This document shows, in pieces, positions 8,991-17,207 of a DNA stretch of 36,124 nucleotides (within the stretch, counting starts at the first letter, position 1; each line of letters opens with the position of its first letter). A program made the translations under genes and the position numbers. This DNA comes from Acidimicrobiales bacterium (GTDB lineage: Bacteria; Actinomycetota; Acidimicrobiia; Acidimicrobiales; Aldehydirespiratoraceae), in assembly GCA_029263195.1 (NCBI GenBank), contig JAJCXX010000025.1, positions 95,540 through 131,663 on the forward strand. The letters run 5' to 3'. The notes beneath the pieces were generated by a model. The model worked only from the letters and a program-made list of their open reading frames with translations, did not search any database and was not told the origin of the DNA.

Positions 8991-10520
8991 GTGCGAACCA
9001 AGCCCGATCGACTCGATTTCGCCGCTCTGGTGGCCACCCATTCGGTGGTCCCCGTCTGGAGTGAGGTCTTGGCCGACCTCACGACTCCGGTTGCCGCCTT
9101 CGCGAGGGTCGTCGGGGAAGACGACGGGTTCTTGCTCGAGTCGGTCGAGGGTGGCGATCATTGGAGTCGGTGGTCCTTTGTGGGCCGGCGTCCCCGGGGC
9201 ACACTCACCGCACGCGGCCGACAGGTCGAGATCGTTGGCGACCTTGGTGTCGAGGTCCCCACCGATCAAGGAATGCTCGCCGCACTAGAAGTGCTGTTGT
9301 CGCACTACAACTCGCCGGAGATCGAGGGCTTGCCACCTCTCCATGGAGGCCTGGTGGGGTATCTCGGCTACGACGTCGTGCGCGAGGTGGAGCACCTCCC
9401 CGACGTGCCCCTCGACGATCTGGGATATCCCGACGCGGTCATCTCGATGATTGGCGAGCTGGCCGCCTACGACCATTGGCGCCAACGGGTCGTTCTGATC
9501 TCCAACGTCTTGGTGCCACCCGACGCTGATGCGGCACAGATCGACGAACTCTACGACTCCGCCGTTGCCCGGATCGAATTGCTCGCCGCCGACGGGGCCA
9601 AAGCACTCGAGGAACCGTTGATGGAGCCACCTGTTGAGGGCGACGAATTGCCCGAGGTCACCTCCACGATGGGGGAATCGCTCTACATGAATGCAGTCGA
9701 GGCCGCCCGCGAGTACATCCTCGCGGGAGACATCTTCCAGGTTGTGCTATCGCAGCGATTTGATCTCGATCTCGACGCCGACGCGTTCGACCTCTACCGA
9801 GTGCTTCGTCAGATCAACCCGAGCCCGTACATGTACTTTCTTCGTCACGGTGATCTGGAGGTGGTGGGCGGTTCGCCCGAGCCGATGGTGCAGCTGCTCG
9901 ATGGCCGTGTGATCTCGCGCCCCATTGCCGGCACCCGCAAGCGAGGCTCGACCGATGAACACGATCGCCGGCTGGCGGCCGAGCTGCTCGAACACCCCAA
10001 GGAGATCGCCGAACATGTGATGCTGGTCGATCTGGCCCGCAACGACGTCGGTCGGGTGGTCGAGTTCGGTTCATTGCAGATCGACGAGATGATGACCCTC
10101 GAGCGCTACAGCCACGTGATGCACCTCACGTCGCAGGTCTCAGGTGAGCTCGCTGACGGCCGTTCGCCGATAGATGTTCTGCGGGCCACCTTGCCGGCCG
10201 GCACGTTGTCGGGGGCACCCAAGGTGAGGGCCATGGAGATCATCGACGCCTTGGAGCCCGTGAAGCGTGGCCCCTACGGCGGGGTGGTCGGATACTTCGA
10301 CTTCTCTGGCAACATCGATACGGCCATCGCTATTCGCACGATGCTGGTGAACGGAAACCGGGCGTCGATCCAAGCCGGTGCCGGCATCGTGGCCGACTCG
10401 GTGCCCGCCGACGAGCACTTGGAGTGTCGCAACAAGGCCAAGGCGCTGCTGGCGGCGATTCCCGCGGCCCGTCGAATGACGGCAGCTCGTCTGGCGTCGA
10501 TTGAGGAGCCCGGTGTCTGA
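8991..10520 (+). CDS. trpE: Anthranilate synthase component I
   Basis: A 509-aa chorismate-binding enzyme that makes anthranilate from chorismate, the first committed step of tryptophan synthesis; it normally uses ammonia from TrpG, which is not in this window. The catalytic half shows PSPYMYFLRHGDLEVVGGSP, RPIAGTRKRG, HPKEIAEHVMLVDLARNDVG, LPAGTLSGAPKVRAMEII and YGGVVGYFDFSGNIDTAI. The N-terminal half carries LLES (48-51) followed ten residues later by S62, the LLES-x10-S pattern tied to tryptophan feedback binding. GTG is chosen because it follows the hisI-like stop by 2 nt and gives a normal TrpE N-terminus. Its last 8 nt overlap ygfZ. Confidence 0.97.
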   Translation: MRTKPDRLDFAALVATHSVVPVWSEVLADLTTPVAAFARVVGEDDGFLLESVEGGDHWSRWSFVGRRPRGTLTARGRQVEIVGDLGVEVPTDQGMLAALEVLLSHYNSPEIEGLPPLHGGLVGYLGYDVVREVEHLPDVPLDDLGYPDAVISMIGELAAYDHWRQRVVLISNVLVPPDADAAQIDELYDSAVARIELLAADGAKALEEPLMEPPVEGDELPEVTSTMGESLYMNAVEAAREYILAGDIFQVVLSQRFDLDLDADAFDLYRVLRQINPSPYMYFLRHGDLEVVGGSPEPMVQLLDGRVISRPIAGTRKRGSTDEHDRRLAAELLEHPKEIAEHVMLVDLARNDVGRVVEFGSLQIDEMMTLERYSHVMHLTSQVSGELADGRSPIDVLRATLPAGTLSGAPKVRAMEIIDALEPVKRGPYGGVVGYFDFSGNIDTAIAIRTMLVNGNRASIQAGAGIVADSVPADEHLECRNKAKALLAAIPAARRMTAARLASIEEPGV

Positions 10521-11385
10521 GTCGGCGTGGGTCGTCGTCGAGCGCGACCTCGTGGAGGTCGCCGGGAAGGACTCAATTGGCTACCTACAGGGGCAACTGT
10601 CTCAGGACATCGACTCGATCGATATCAATGGCAATGCATGGACGTTCGTTCTGGCACCAACCGGGCGAGTCGAGTCGTGGTTTCGCGCACACAGAAGTGG
10701 ACCAGATCGCTTCGTGCTCGATGTGGAGGTCGGTCACGGAGCGGCATTGGTCGAGCGTCTCCGACGTTTCCTGATACGCACGGACGCCACTGTCGCCTCA
10801 GTCGCTACATCGCCGATGTTGAGCATGCGGTCGGCTGTCCCTGTCGCCGAGCTAGTCCCCGCCGAGGCTGATGACCTAGTCGTTGCCCTGGTCTCCTGGC
10901 CCGGCATCCACGGTTTCGACGTGATTGCGACACAACAGCGAATCGCGCAGATAGGCATCGGGCTTGCCCGTGAGACCGGCTCTTTCGACGACAATCACAG
11001 CCTCGAGATGCTGCGAGTCCGAAATGGTGTGCCACAGTTCGGCGCCGAGATCGAGGAGGGTTCGTTGCCGGCCGAGGCCGGACGAGCGGTGCTCGATGCG
11101 TCCGTGAGCTTCACCAAGGGTTGCTACACCGGTCAGGAACTTGTGGCGCGAATGAACAGCCGAGGGGGACATGCCCCGAAGCGGCTTCGTCGGCTGAAGG
11201 GCCGGGCTGATCTTGACGCCGGTGTCGAAGTGGTAGCCGACGGTGAAGTGGTGGGCACGATCACCTCGGCGGCCGGCAACCGTGCCATCTCGCTGCTGAA
11301 ACGAAGGGTCGAGCCAGGATCCATGGTCATGGCCGGGGATGTGTCGGCCGAGGTCGAGATTCTGCCCGGAGACGAACTCACCTAG
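10513..11385 (+). CDS. ygfZ: YgfZ/GcvT-type folate-binding protein
   Basis: A 290-aa member of the YgfZ branch of the GcvT fold. In E. coli YgfZ is a tetrahydrofolate-binding protein needed for certain iron-sulfur enzymes such as MiaB. The family signature KGCYTGQELVARM is present, with its conserved cysteine, and the N-terminal part has the expected YLQGQLSQDI and PTGRV-type motifs. The GTG start overlaps the trpE stop (GTGTCTGA) and has GAGGAG 4 nt ahead, so translation is coupled to trpE. An upstream TTG is possible but unnecessary. It is not a trp enzyme and is probably a passenger in the operon. Its stop overlaps the histidine kinase stop by 8 bp, tail to tail. Confidence 0.88.
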   Translation: MSESAWVVVERDLVEVAGKDSIGYLQGQLSQDIDSIDINGNAWTFVLAPTGRVESWFRAHRSGPDRFVLDVEVGHGAALVERLRRFLIRTDATVASVATSPMLSMRSAVPVAELVPAEADDLVVALVSWPGIHGFDVIATQQRIAQIGIGLARETGSFDDNHSLEMLRVRNGVPQFGAEIEEGSLPAEAGRAVLDASVSFTKGCYTGQELVARMNSRGGHAPKRLRRLKGRADLDAGVEVVADGEVVGTITSAAGNRAISLLKRRVEPGSMVMAGDVSAEVEILPGDELT

Positions 11386-12742
11386 CCACTACGAAGCTCA
11401 CCACGATCTCGGCGCCACCCAGAGAAGACCGGCGAACAACCACAGTGCCGCTCATACCGTCGACCAGGTCGCTCACGATGGCCAGGCCCAGACCACTACG
11501 GGACTCCTTGGTTTTGGGGCTGTGCTGCGCCACGTAGAGGCGTTCGAATACATGATCGAGGTCTTTGTCGTCGATGCCAGGACCGTCGTCGGCCACCGAA
11601 AGATGGACCCGGCCTTCTTGTGACCACAAGGTCACGGCCACCGTGCGATCGGCGAAACGGCAGGCGTTGCCCAGCAAGTTGGAGACGATCTGCGAGTAGC
11701 GATCGGGATCGACGAGGATCACCGGCTCGTCGTTCGGAATCCGGATCGACAGCTCGATCCCACGCTCCTCGGCCTGTCGGTCGAAGCCGTGGGCGGTGTC
11801 GGCGACGATTTCGGCGGCGTTGTGTCGGGCGGTGTCGTAGGTGAACCCGGTGCTCTCGAGTCGGGCGAGCATGAGTAGATCTCCCACCAGCCTTTCGAGG
11901 CGCCTGGACTCGCTCTCGATCACGCTGCCGACGGCCGCGGTGTCGGTGACTGCGCCATCGACGAGAGCTTCGGCATAGCCGCGAATAGAGGTGAGCGGAG
12001 TACGCAGATCATGGCTGACCGAGAGCAGGAACTGACGTTCGAGAGATCTCGATCGTTCGAGATTCACGGCCATGGTGTTGATGGAGTCGACCAGCTCGGT
12101 GATCTCGTGGCCGGCGCGCCCGTCGCCATCGGAAACACGGCTGGACAAGTCTCCGTGGGCGATGCGAGTGGCGGCCAGGCTGGCCTCGCGAACCGGACCG
12201 GTGAGCGACCTGCTCAGCCGAATGGTCACCAGCACGGCGAGCATCACCGTTCCCGCCGCTGCGAGAAGGAACCATCGTGTGGCTGGCACGAGAATCGGGT
12301 CTGGTGCGCTCGTGAGTATCAAGGCCTGGGGGATGCCCTGGACATTCGTGCCTCCCGATGCTGCCCAGATCAGATCGCCCTTCGATCCGCTGACGGACTC
12401 ACCACGCGCCAACGCTTCGAGATCGAGATCGGAGATCACGACTCCGTCGGGAACTTCTCCGATCGGTTGCTCGGCGTTCGGGGGCAATACCAGAATCCCG
12501 ATTCCATGGACGCTGATGGTTTCGCTGACTCGGCGAAGTCGCTGTCTCACCGACTCGCCGCCGCCTTCGGATGGAATGGTCAGCTCACCCAAGAGGTCGC
12601 CCAGCGCTTCGGCCTGTTCGACCAGAGACTCCTCAGCCGAACGCTTGCTGCCGATGCTGGCCAGCACGATCGTGCCGGCTCCGGCCAGTACGAGTGCGGC
12701 CACAACCATGCCTATGAGCGCGATACCGATCCGTTTGGTCAC
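11378..12742 (-). CDS. Sensor histidine kinase
   Basis: A 454-aa membrane sensor kinase. Transmembrane helix 1 spans about residues 5-30 and helix 2 about 157-177, enclosing an extracytoplasmic sensor of about 125 residues. A HAMP domain (about 178-230) and a HisKA domain follow, with the phosphorylated His at 244 (SVSHDLRTPLTSIRGY). The HATPase domain has N-box NLLGNACRF, G1 DDGPGI and G2 GLGLAIV. The GTG start lies 30 nt after the response regulator stop, so both come from one transcript. The stimulus is unknown; the sensor region shows no recognised motif. The kinase sits inside the tryptophan region on the opposite strand, and nothing in the sequence links it to tryptophan. Confidence 0.93.
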   Translation of the reverse strand: MTKRIGIALIGMVVAALVLAGAGTIVLASIGSKRSAEESLVEQAEALGDLLGELTIPSEGGGESVRQRLRRVSETISVHGIGILVLPPNAEQPIGEVPDGVVISDLDLEALARGESVSGSKGDLIWAASGGTNVQGIPQALILTSAPDPILVPATRWFLLAAAGTVMLAVLVTIRLSRSLTGPVREASLAATRIAHGDLSSRVSDGDGRAGHEITELVDSINTMAVNLERSRSLERQFLLSVSHDLRTPLTSIRGYAEALVDGAVTDTAAVGSVIESESRRLERLVGDLLMLARLESTGFTYDTARHNAAEIVADTAHGFDRQAEERGIELSIRIPNDEPVILVDPDRYSQIVSNLLGNACRFADRTVAVTLWSQEGRVHLSVADDGPGIDDKDLDHVFERLYVAQHSPKTKESRSGLGLAIVSDLVDGMSGTVVVRRSSLGGAEIVVSFVVAR

Positions 12743-12772
12743 GGTCTCGACCGCGGGTGATACCGGAGAGAA

Positions 12773-13453
12773 TCAGTCAAGGCGGTAGCCGACCCCCCAC
12801 ACCGTGGTGAGCGAAAGATCGTCGCCGACCTTCTTGCGTAGTTGGCGAACATGAACATCCACCGTGCGGTCGTCGCCGATCCACTCGTCGCCCCAGACCC
12901 CATCGAGCAACTGGCGGCGACTGAGGGCGATTCCACGGTTTTCGGCCAGATACCTCAGCAGATCGAACTCGCGTGTGGCCAGAGCAACGGGAGAGTCGTT
13001 GACCGTGACTTCGCGACGCGCGCTGTCGAGAACCACGGTGTTGCCCAATTCGATAGCGGTTGGCTGGGTCCTCGGGGCCTCGACCCGGCGGAGGATCGCC
13101 TTCACGCGGGCCACGAGCTCGCGGGGGGAGAACGGTTTGGTCACGTAGTCGTCGGCGCCGAGTTCCAGGCCCAGAACACGATCGATCTCATCGTCGCGGG
13201 CGGTGAGAAATATTATTGGCACAGCCGACTCGGCCCGGACGCGTCGGCACACGTCGAGGCCGTCCAGCTCGCCTGGCAGACCCACATCGAGAAGAATCAG
13301 GCTCGGATTTCGCTCGCTGATCACTTCGAGGGCCCGTTCCCCAGTTTCGGCCTGATATGGCCGAAAGCCGTCTCGACGCAGGTAGAGCTCAACCAGATCG
13401 GAGATGTTGGGGTCGTCCTCAACTATGACGACCACGGTCTCGTCGTTCGCCAT
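12773..13453 (-). CDS. OmpR/PhoB-family response regulator
   Basis: A 226-aa response regulator, partner of the kinase just downstream. The receiver domain has the acidic pocket D13/D14, the phosphorylated D56 (LLDVGLPG), T84 (FLTAR) and K106 (VTKPFSP). The C-terminal winged helix shows LATREFDLLRYLAENRG, the recognition-helix region RTVDVHVRQLRKKV and the usual end WGVGYRLD. The ATG is preceded by AAAGGA at about 5 nt and starts right before the receiver strand. Extending to the upstream ATG would add 21 residues that look unlike the family. It is transcribed away from the J-domain gene. Confidence 0.94.
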   Translation of the reverse strand: MANDETVVVIVEDDPNISDLVELYLRRDGFRPYQAETGERALEVISERNPSLILLDVGLPGELDGLDVCRRVRAESAVPIIFLTARDDEIDRVLGLELGADDYVTKPFSPRELVARVKAILRRVEAPRTQPTAIELGNTVVLDSARREVTVNDSPVALATREFDLLRYLAENRGIALSRRQLLDGVWGDEWIGDDRTVDVHVRQLRKKVGDDLSLTTVWGVGYRLD

Positions 13454-13548
13454 CAGGGTCCTTTCGACGCGATCAGCTTGTTCTTCAAAGATGCCCATCG
13501 GATGTGATGAATCCATGATGACCTGAGAAACAAGAAACTTCGCGGCTC

Positions 13549-13554
13549 TAACAT
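13549..13554 (+). promoter_or_regulatory. Leaderless-type -10 box for the J-domain gene
   Basis: TAACAT stands 6 nt before the GTG start of the J-domain gene, and there is no Shine-Dalgarno sequence. The 107-bp space to the response regulator is otherwise without recognisable elements. Confidence 0.5.
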
Positions 13555-13560
13555 CACCCT

Positions 13561-14130
13561 GTGGGTCACTACGAAATCATGGGCGTCGACCCATCGGCGT
13601 CGGTCGACGACATTCGGCAGGCCTACCTGCTCTTGGCGCGTCGGGAGCACCCCGATCTGCACAACGAGACCGAGGCGAGCCGATCGGCCGCCGAGGAAAC
13701 AATGCGAGGCATCAATGCGGCGTGGGCGGTACTCGGTGATGCCGATGAGCGCTCTTCCTACGATCACGATCGGCTGCGCAGACTGCGACCCACGACCATC
13801 GCCCGGCCGCCCGGCGACACCCCGGGAAGGCCCGGATTCACGAACCAACCGGATCCCAACTGGGTGCCCTACGACAACTCGGTCGATCATTCGGAGTTCG
13901 ATGAGCGATTCGACCGTCCGATCACGTCGGGTGGATTGCCATCGTCGCTGGCTGTTGCCCCGGTGATGTCGTTGATATCGGGGCTGGTGGCGGTGATTGC
14001 CGGCAGTCTGATCGGAGTCGACGCGGCCGTCAATTTCGGACTGGTGGCGCTCATCGCTTCGAGCGTGTTGTTCCTCACGGCGCCTCTGGTGGCACTGAGT
14101 CGAAGCCGACGCGGCGACCGGCTGAACTGA
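13561..14130 (+). CDS. Membrane-anchored J-domain protein
   Basis: A 189-aa protein with an N-terminal J domain (residues 1-70: HYEIMGVDPSASVDDIRQAY, the HPD motif at 30-32, then INAAWAVLGDADERSSYDHD). The HPD loop is what stimulates the ATPase of DnaK-type Hsp70. A Pro/Asp-rich linker follows, then two transmembrane helices (about 130-150 and 157-179) and a short basic tail. It lacks the Gly/Phe and zinc-finger parts of DnaJ, so it would recruit Hsp70 to the membrane rather than act as a general DnaJ. No dnaK is nearby. GTG start, probably leaderless. Confidence 0.83.
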   Translation: MGHYEIMGVDPSASVDDIRQAYLLLARREHPDLHNETEASRSAAEETMRGINAAWAVLGDADERSSYDHDRLRRLRPTTIARPPGDTPGRPGFTNQPDPNWVPYDNSVDHSEFDERFDRPITSGGLPSSLAVAPVMSLISGLVAVIAGSLIGVDAAVNFGLVALIASSVLFLTAPLVALSRSRRGDRLN

Positions 14131-14160
14131 TCCGCGTTTCGTACCGGCCCCGCCAACCCA

Positions 14161-14166
14161 TAGGAT
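14161..14166 (+). promoter_or_regulatory. Leaderless-type -10 box for the ABM-trpC unit
   Basis: TAGGAT lies 6 nt before the ATG of the ABM-domain gene. It is a likely promoter for that gene and trpC, separate from trpE. Confidence 0.5.
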
Positions 14167-14172
14167 CGCGCC

Positions 14173-14484
14173 ATGGCAAAGACATCCATAATTGCGAAGG
14201 TCCCTGTCCAGCCCGGAAAGCGCGACGAAGTCGTCGCCGCGTTCGGCTCGATGTTCGAAGCGGTCAACGAAGAGGCCGGCACCGAGATCTACATACTCGG
14301 TCTCGACGACAACGACGAGAACGTCGTTTGGGTATACGAGCTCTACTCCGACACCGAAGCCATGACCCATCACACCGGATCCGACGCCATGGCCAATCTG
14401 ATCGGCGCGATCTCCAGTATTCTCGGCGATGCCCCGGAGATGAGTTTCGTCAGCCCGGTGACCGCCAAGGGCGTCGAGCTCTGA
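14173..14484 (+). CDS. ABM-domain (antibiotic biosynthesis monooxygenase-like) small protein
   Basis: A 103-aa ferredoxin-like dimeric alpha-beta barrel protein. Family features are SIIAKVPVQPGKRDEVVAAF at the start, the GTEIYILGLDD strand, VVWVYELYSDTEAMTHHTGS and a C-terminal strand. Relatives include quinol monooxygenases such as YgiN and heme- or polyketide-acting enzymes; the substrate cannot be told here. Its stop overlaps the CTG that appears to start trpC (CTGA), so the two are coupled. That coupling may serve only to get trpC translated. Confidence 0.82.
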   Translation: MAKTSIIAKVPVQPGKRDEVVAAFGSMFEAVNEEAGTEIYILGLDDNDENVVWVYELYSDTEAMTHHTGSDAMANLIGAISSILGDAPEMSFVSPVTAKGVEL

Positions 14485-15263
14485 AGACCACCTACCTCGA
14501 CCGCATCGTCGAGGCGCATCGCGGCGCGTCCGAAGCCGACACTCGGTCACTCGAGCGTCTCCTCGGCCAAGCCCGTTCGGCCGTCCCGGTCAGAGACTTC
14601 AGGGCGGCTCTGCTGGCCCGACCCGGGCGGGTCGCGGTCATAAGTGAGATAAAGCGCCGCAGCCCCTCGAAGGGCGAGTTGCATCTCGGACTCGATCCGG
14701 CCGGGCTGGCCGTCGAGTACCAACGGGGCGGAGCTGCCTGCCTTTCGGTGCTCACCGACGCCGACTGGTTCGGTGGCTCGTCGGCCGACTTGATCGCGGC
14801 CCGGAACGCCGTGGACATACCAGTGCTGCGCAAGGACTTCACCGTTGATCTCCGGGATATCGCCGATGCCAGGATCATGGGTGCGGACTGCGTGCTTCTG
14901 ATCGTGGCCGTGCTCGACGACAAGGAGCTGTTCGACTTTCATGAGTTGGCGACCGAACTCGGTATGGCGGCCCTTGTCGAGGTCCACGATGAGGCCGAGC
15001 TCCAGCGGGCGCTGCAGGCCCGGGCGCGAATCATCGGTGTGAACCAGCGCGACCTGGTCACTTTCGAGGTCGACCGGAATCGTGCAGTGAGAGTGGCGGC
15101 TGCCATCCCCGACGACGTGGTGAAGGTGGCGGAGTCCGGTATCAGGGATCGCAACGATGCCGAGGTTCTCTCAGAGGCCGGCTACCGAGCGCTTCTTGTG
15201 GGAGAGGCCCTGGTCAAGAGCAACGATCCGGCCGCCGCAGTGGCGACCCTCACTGGCGAGTGA
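14481..15263 (+). CDS. trpC: Indole-3-glycerol phosphate synthase
   Basis: A 260-aa (beta/alpha)8 barrel enzyme that turns carboxyphenylamino-deoxyribulose phosphate into indole-3-glycerol phosphate. Motifs are AVISEIKRRSPSKG (E56, K58, K64), LRKDF, GADCVLLIVAVL, ALVEVHDEAEL, IIGVNQRDL and VAESGI. Alignment places the natural N-terminus at KTTYLDRIVEAHR, but the frame has no ATG, GTG or TTG near it; the next is a TTG 153 nt upstream, deep in the ABM gene. The codon at the right place is CTG, arranged as CTGA over the ABM stop, so a CTG start with translational coupling is the simplest reading. The 63 nt before trpF hold the trpF promoter. Confidence 0.94.
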   Translation: MKTTYLDRIVEAHRGASEADTRSLERLLGQARSAVPVRDFRAALLARPGRVAVISEIKRRSPSKGELHLGLDPAGLAVEYQRGGAACLSVLTDADWFGGSSADLIAARNAVDIPVLRKDFTVDLRDIADARIMGADCVLLIVAVLDDKELFDFHELATELGMAALVEVHDEAELQRALQARARIIGVNQRDLVTFEVDRNRAVRVAAAIPDDVVKVAESGIRDRNDAEVLSEAGYRALLVGEALVKSNDPAAAVATLTGE

Positions 15264-15313
15264 AGATCCCCCGCGAATCCGAAAACCTTCGCGGCCGACC
15301 GCCCCGCCACGAG

Positions 15314-15319
15314 TAGCGT
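15314..15319 (+). promoter_or_regulatory. Leaderless-type -10 box for trpF
   Basis: TAGCGT followed by 7 nt and the GTG of trpF. The string CGTTGAC just after the box's TAG/TAA start is shared with the Cpn10 promoter. It suggests that trpF-trpB-trpA can be transcribed apart from trpC. Confidence 0.5.
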
Positions 15320-15326
15320 TGACCCA

Positions 15327-16004
15327 GTGTTCGTCAAGATCTGCGGTATCACATCTGAAGAAGACGCCCTTTTGTCGGTGGCGCTCGGTGCCGACGCCGT
15401 GGGTTTTGTATTCGCCCCCTCCTCACGCCAAGTTGCGGTCGACAGGGTGCGCGACATCGTGCGCCGTCTCCCGCCCGAAGTCCTCACCGTCGGAGTCTTC
15501 AGGAACGAGTTGCCCGATCGAGTGGTCGAGATCATTCAGAGGGCGGGGCTCAGAGCTGCCCAACTTCACGGCGACGAATCGGCCGAACAAACCAGAGAGG
15601 TCAAGTCGCGTGTTGATCTGGTGATCAAGGCGTTCGAGGCCGGGCATCCGGGCCTCGGCCGTCTCGACACGTATGCGGCCGACGCCGTATTGGTCGACTC
15701 GTCCACACCGGGCAGCGGCGAGGCGTTCGATTGGCGGCTGGCCGAGGATGCACCCCTCTCGGGTCACCGTGTGATCCTCGCCGGTGGTCTCAGGGCCGAA
15801 AACGTCGTGTCGGCGATATCGCGGGTCCGTCCTTGGGGGGTCGATGTCTCGAGTGGAGTCGAGCGCGAACCAGGGGTGAAGGATCCCGTGAAGCTCCGCG
15901 AGTTCATTTCGACCGCCAAGGCTGCGGGGCCCGACCGCCAAAGCGACGGCCCCGATTCGGATCTGTACGCGAATGGCCCTTACGACTGGCAGATCGATTT
16001 CTGA
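15327..16004 (+). CDS. trpF: Phosphoribosylanthranilate isomerase
   Basis: A 225-aa barrel enzyme for the Amadori rearrangement of phosphoribosylanthranilate, between TrpD and TrpC. Motifs are VKICGIT with the catalytic Cys, VGFVFAPSSRQV, AAQLHGDES, LVDSSTPGSGEAFDW with the catalytic Asp, ILAGGL and VDVSSGVEREPGVKD. After the last barrel helix there is a polar tail of about 25 residues that the enzyme does not need. Many actinobacteria lack trpF and use the dual-function HisA homologue PriA, so a separate trpF is notable. GTG start, probably leaderless. Confidence 0.95.
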   Translation: MFVKICGITSEEDALLSVALGADAVGFVFAPSSRQVAVDRVRDIVRRLPPEVLTVGVFRNELPDRVVEIIQRAGLRAAQLHGDESAEQTREVKSRVDLVIKAFEAGHPGLGRLDTYAADAVLVDSSTPGSGEAFDWRLAEDAPLSGHRVILAGGLRAENVVSAISRVRPWGVDVSSGVEREPGVKDPVKLREFISTAKAAGPDRQSDGPDSDLYANGPYDWQIDF

Positions 16005-16052
16005 CATGCGGGCCGTTCAGCCGACGATGGCTCACTCACGGGAGGTGACGAG

Positions 16053-17207
16053 ATGATGAACGGTCCGGATGAGGACGGACGATTCGGGGAGTTCGGTGGG
16101 ACCTTCGTGCCCGAGACTCTCGTGCCGGCGTGCCAAGAGCTCGAAGGCGCGTTTCGTGAGGCTTGGGCCGATCCGGAGTTCCGAAATGATCTCGACGGTC
16201 TGCTCGCCGACTATGCCGGCCGACCTTCCCCGGTCACGGTGTGTTCGAATCTCTCGGCTCAGATCGGTGTCAACGTGCTTCTCAAGCGAGAAGACCTCAA
16301 CCACACGGGAAGCCACAAGATCAACAACGTGCTGGGTCAGGCTCTTCTGGCCAAACGAATGGGGAAGACTCATCTCGTGGCGGAGACGGGTGCCGGACAG
16401 CACGGTGTCGCCACCGCCACGGCTGCCGCACTGTTCGACATGGAGTGCATCGTCTACATGGGCGAGGTCGACATCTCTCGCCAGGAACTCAACGTCTTCC
16501 GGATGAAGCTGCTCGGCACCGAGGTCCGGTCGGCCCAGTCGGGTTCACGAACCCTGAAAGACGCCGTGAACGAGGCCATGCGTCACTGGGTGTCCGTCGT
16601 GGATTCCACTCACTATTGCCTGGGGTCCGCGATGGGCCCGCACCCGTATCCGTGGATGGTTCGCGAGTTTCATCGTGTGATCGGCACCGAGGCTCGTGAG
16701 CAGTGTTTGAAGCTGCTCGACGGCCGTCTTCCCGACGTGGTGACGGCATGTGTCGGCGGGGGGTCCAACGCCATCGGCATCTTCTCGGGGTTCTCCGACA
16801 CAGCCACCGAACTCGTTGGGGTCGAACCAGCTGGAGGGGCGGCTGTTGGTCGAGGGGTGCCCGGCATCGTCCACGGTTCCCTGTCGTATCTCATGCAGGA
16901 CGAGTGGGGACAGGTTCTCGAAGCCGAGTCGATATCGGCCGGGCTCGACTATCCGGGGGTTGGTCCCGAACATTCGTATCTGGCGTCGACCGGTCGGGCC
17001 AGCTACGTGGCGGTCACCGATGCTGAAGTGGTGGAGGCCTTCCAATTGCTGTCCCGAACCGAGGGGATCATTCCCGCTCTCGAATCAGCCCACGCCATTG
17101 CCTGGGTGATTCGGGCTCGCGAGGAACTGGCTGGAAAGACGGTGCTGGTGAATCTCAGCGGTCGTGGCGACAAGGACGTTGCGCAGATGATGGATATCCT
17201 GAGGTGA
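16053..17207 (+). CDS. trpB: Tryptophan synthase beta chain
   Basis: A 384-aa PLP enzyme that joins indole and serine to make tryptophan, working as an alpha2-beta2 complex with TrpA. It has [13 protein letters not shown], the PLP lysine K89 in [22 protein letters not shown], the phosphate-binding GGGSNAIG and the end motif SGRGDKD. This is the common TrpB1 type. A strong GGAGGTGA precedes two adjacent ATGs; the second, at 16056, has the better spacing (7 nt). Its stop overlaps the trpA start as GTGA, so the two subunits are translationally coupled. Confidence 0.97.
   Translation: MMNGPDEDGRFGEFGGTFVPETLVPACQELEGAFREAWADPEFRNDLDGLLADYAGRPSPVTVCSNLSAQIGVNVLLKREDLNHTGSHKINNVLGQALLAKRMGKTHLVAETGAGQHGVATATAAALFDMECIVYMGEVDISRQELNVFRMKLLGTEVRSAQSGSRTLKDAVNEAMRHWVSVVDSTHYCLGSAMGPHPYPWMVREFHRVIGTEAREQCLKLLDGRLPDVVTACVGGGSNAIGIFSGFSDTATELVGVEPAGGAAVGRGVPGIVHGSLSYLMQDEWGQVLEAESISAGLDYPGVGPEHSYLASTGRASYVAVTDAEVVEAFQLLSRTEGIIPALESAHAIAWVIRAREELAGKTVLVNLSGRGDKDVAQMMDILR

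Noticed and set aside
8024-9064. 346-codon plus-strand frame over the amidase start and hisI-like gene
   Set aside because: It crosses a divergent promoter region and two recognised genes in other frames, with no family-like sequence.
13453-14550. 365-codon open frame on the minus strand across the J-domain and ABM genes
   Set aside because: It opposes two clear genes, has Arg/His/Gln-rich low-complexity sequence and no domain; it is the high-GC mirror of those genes.
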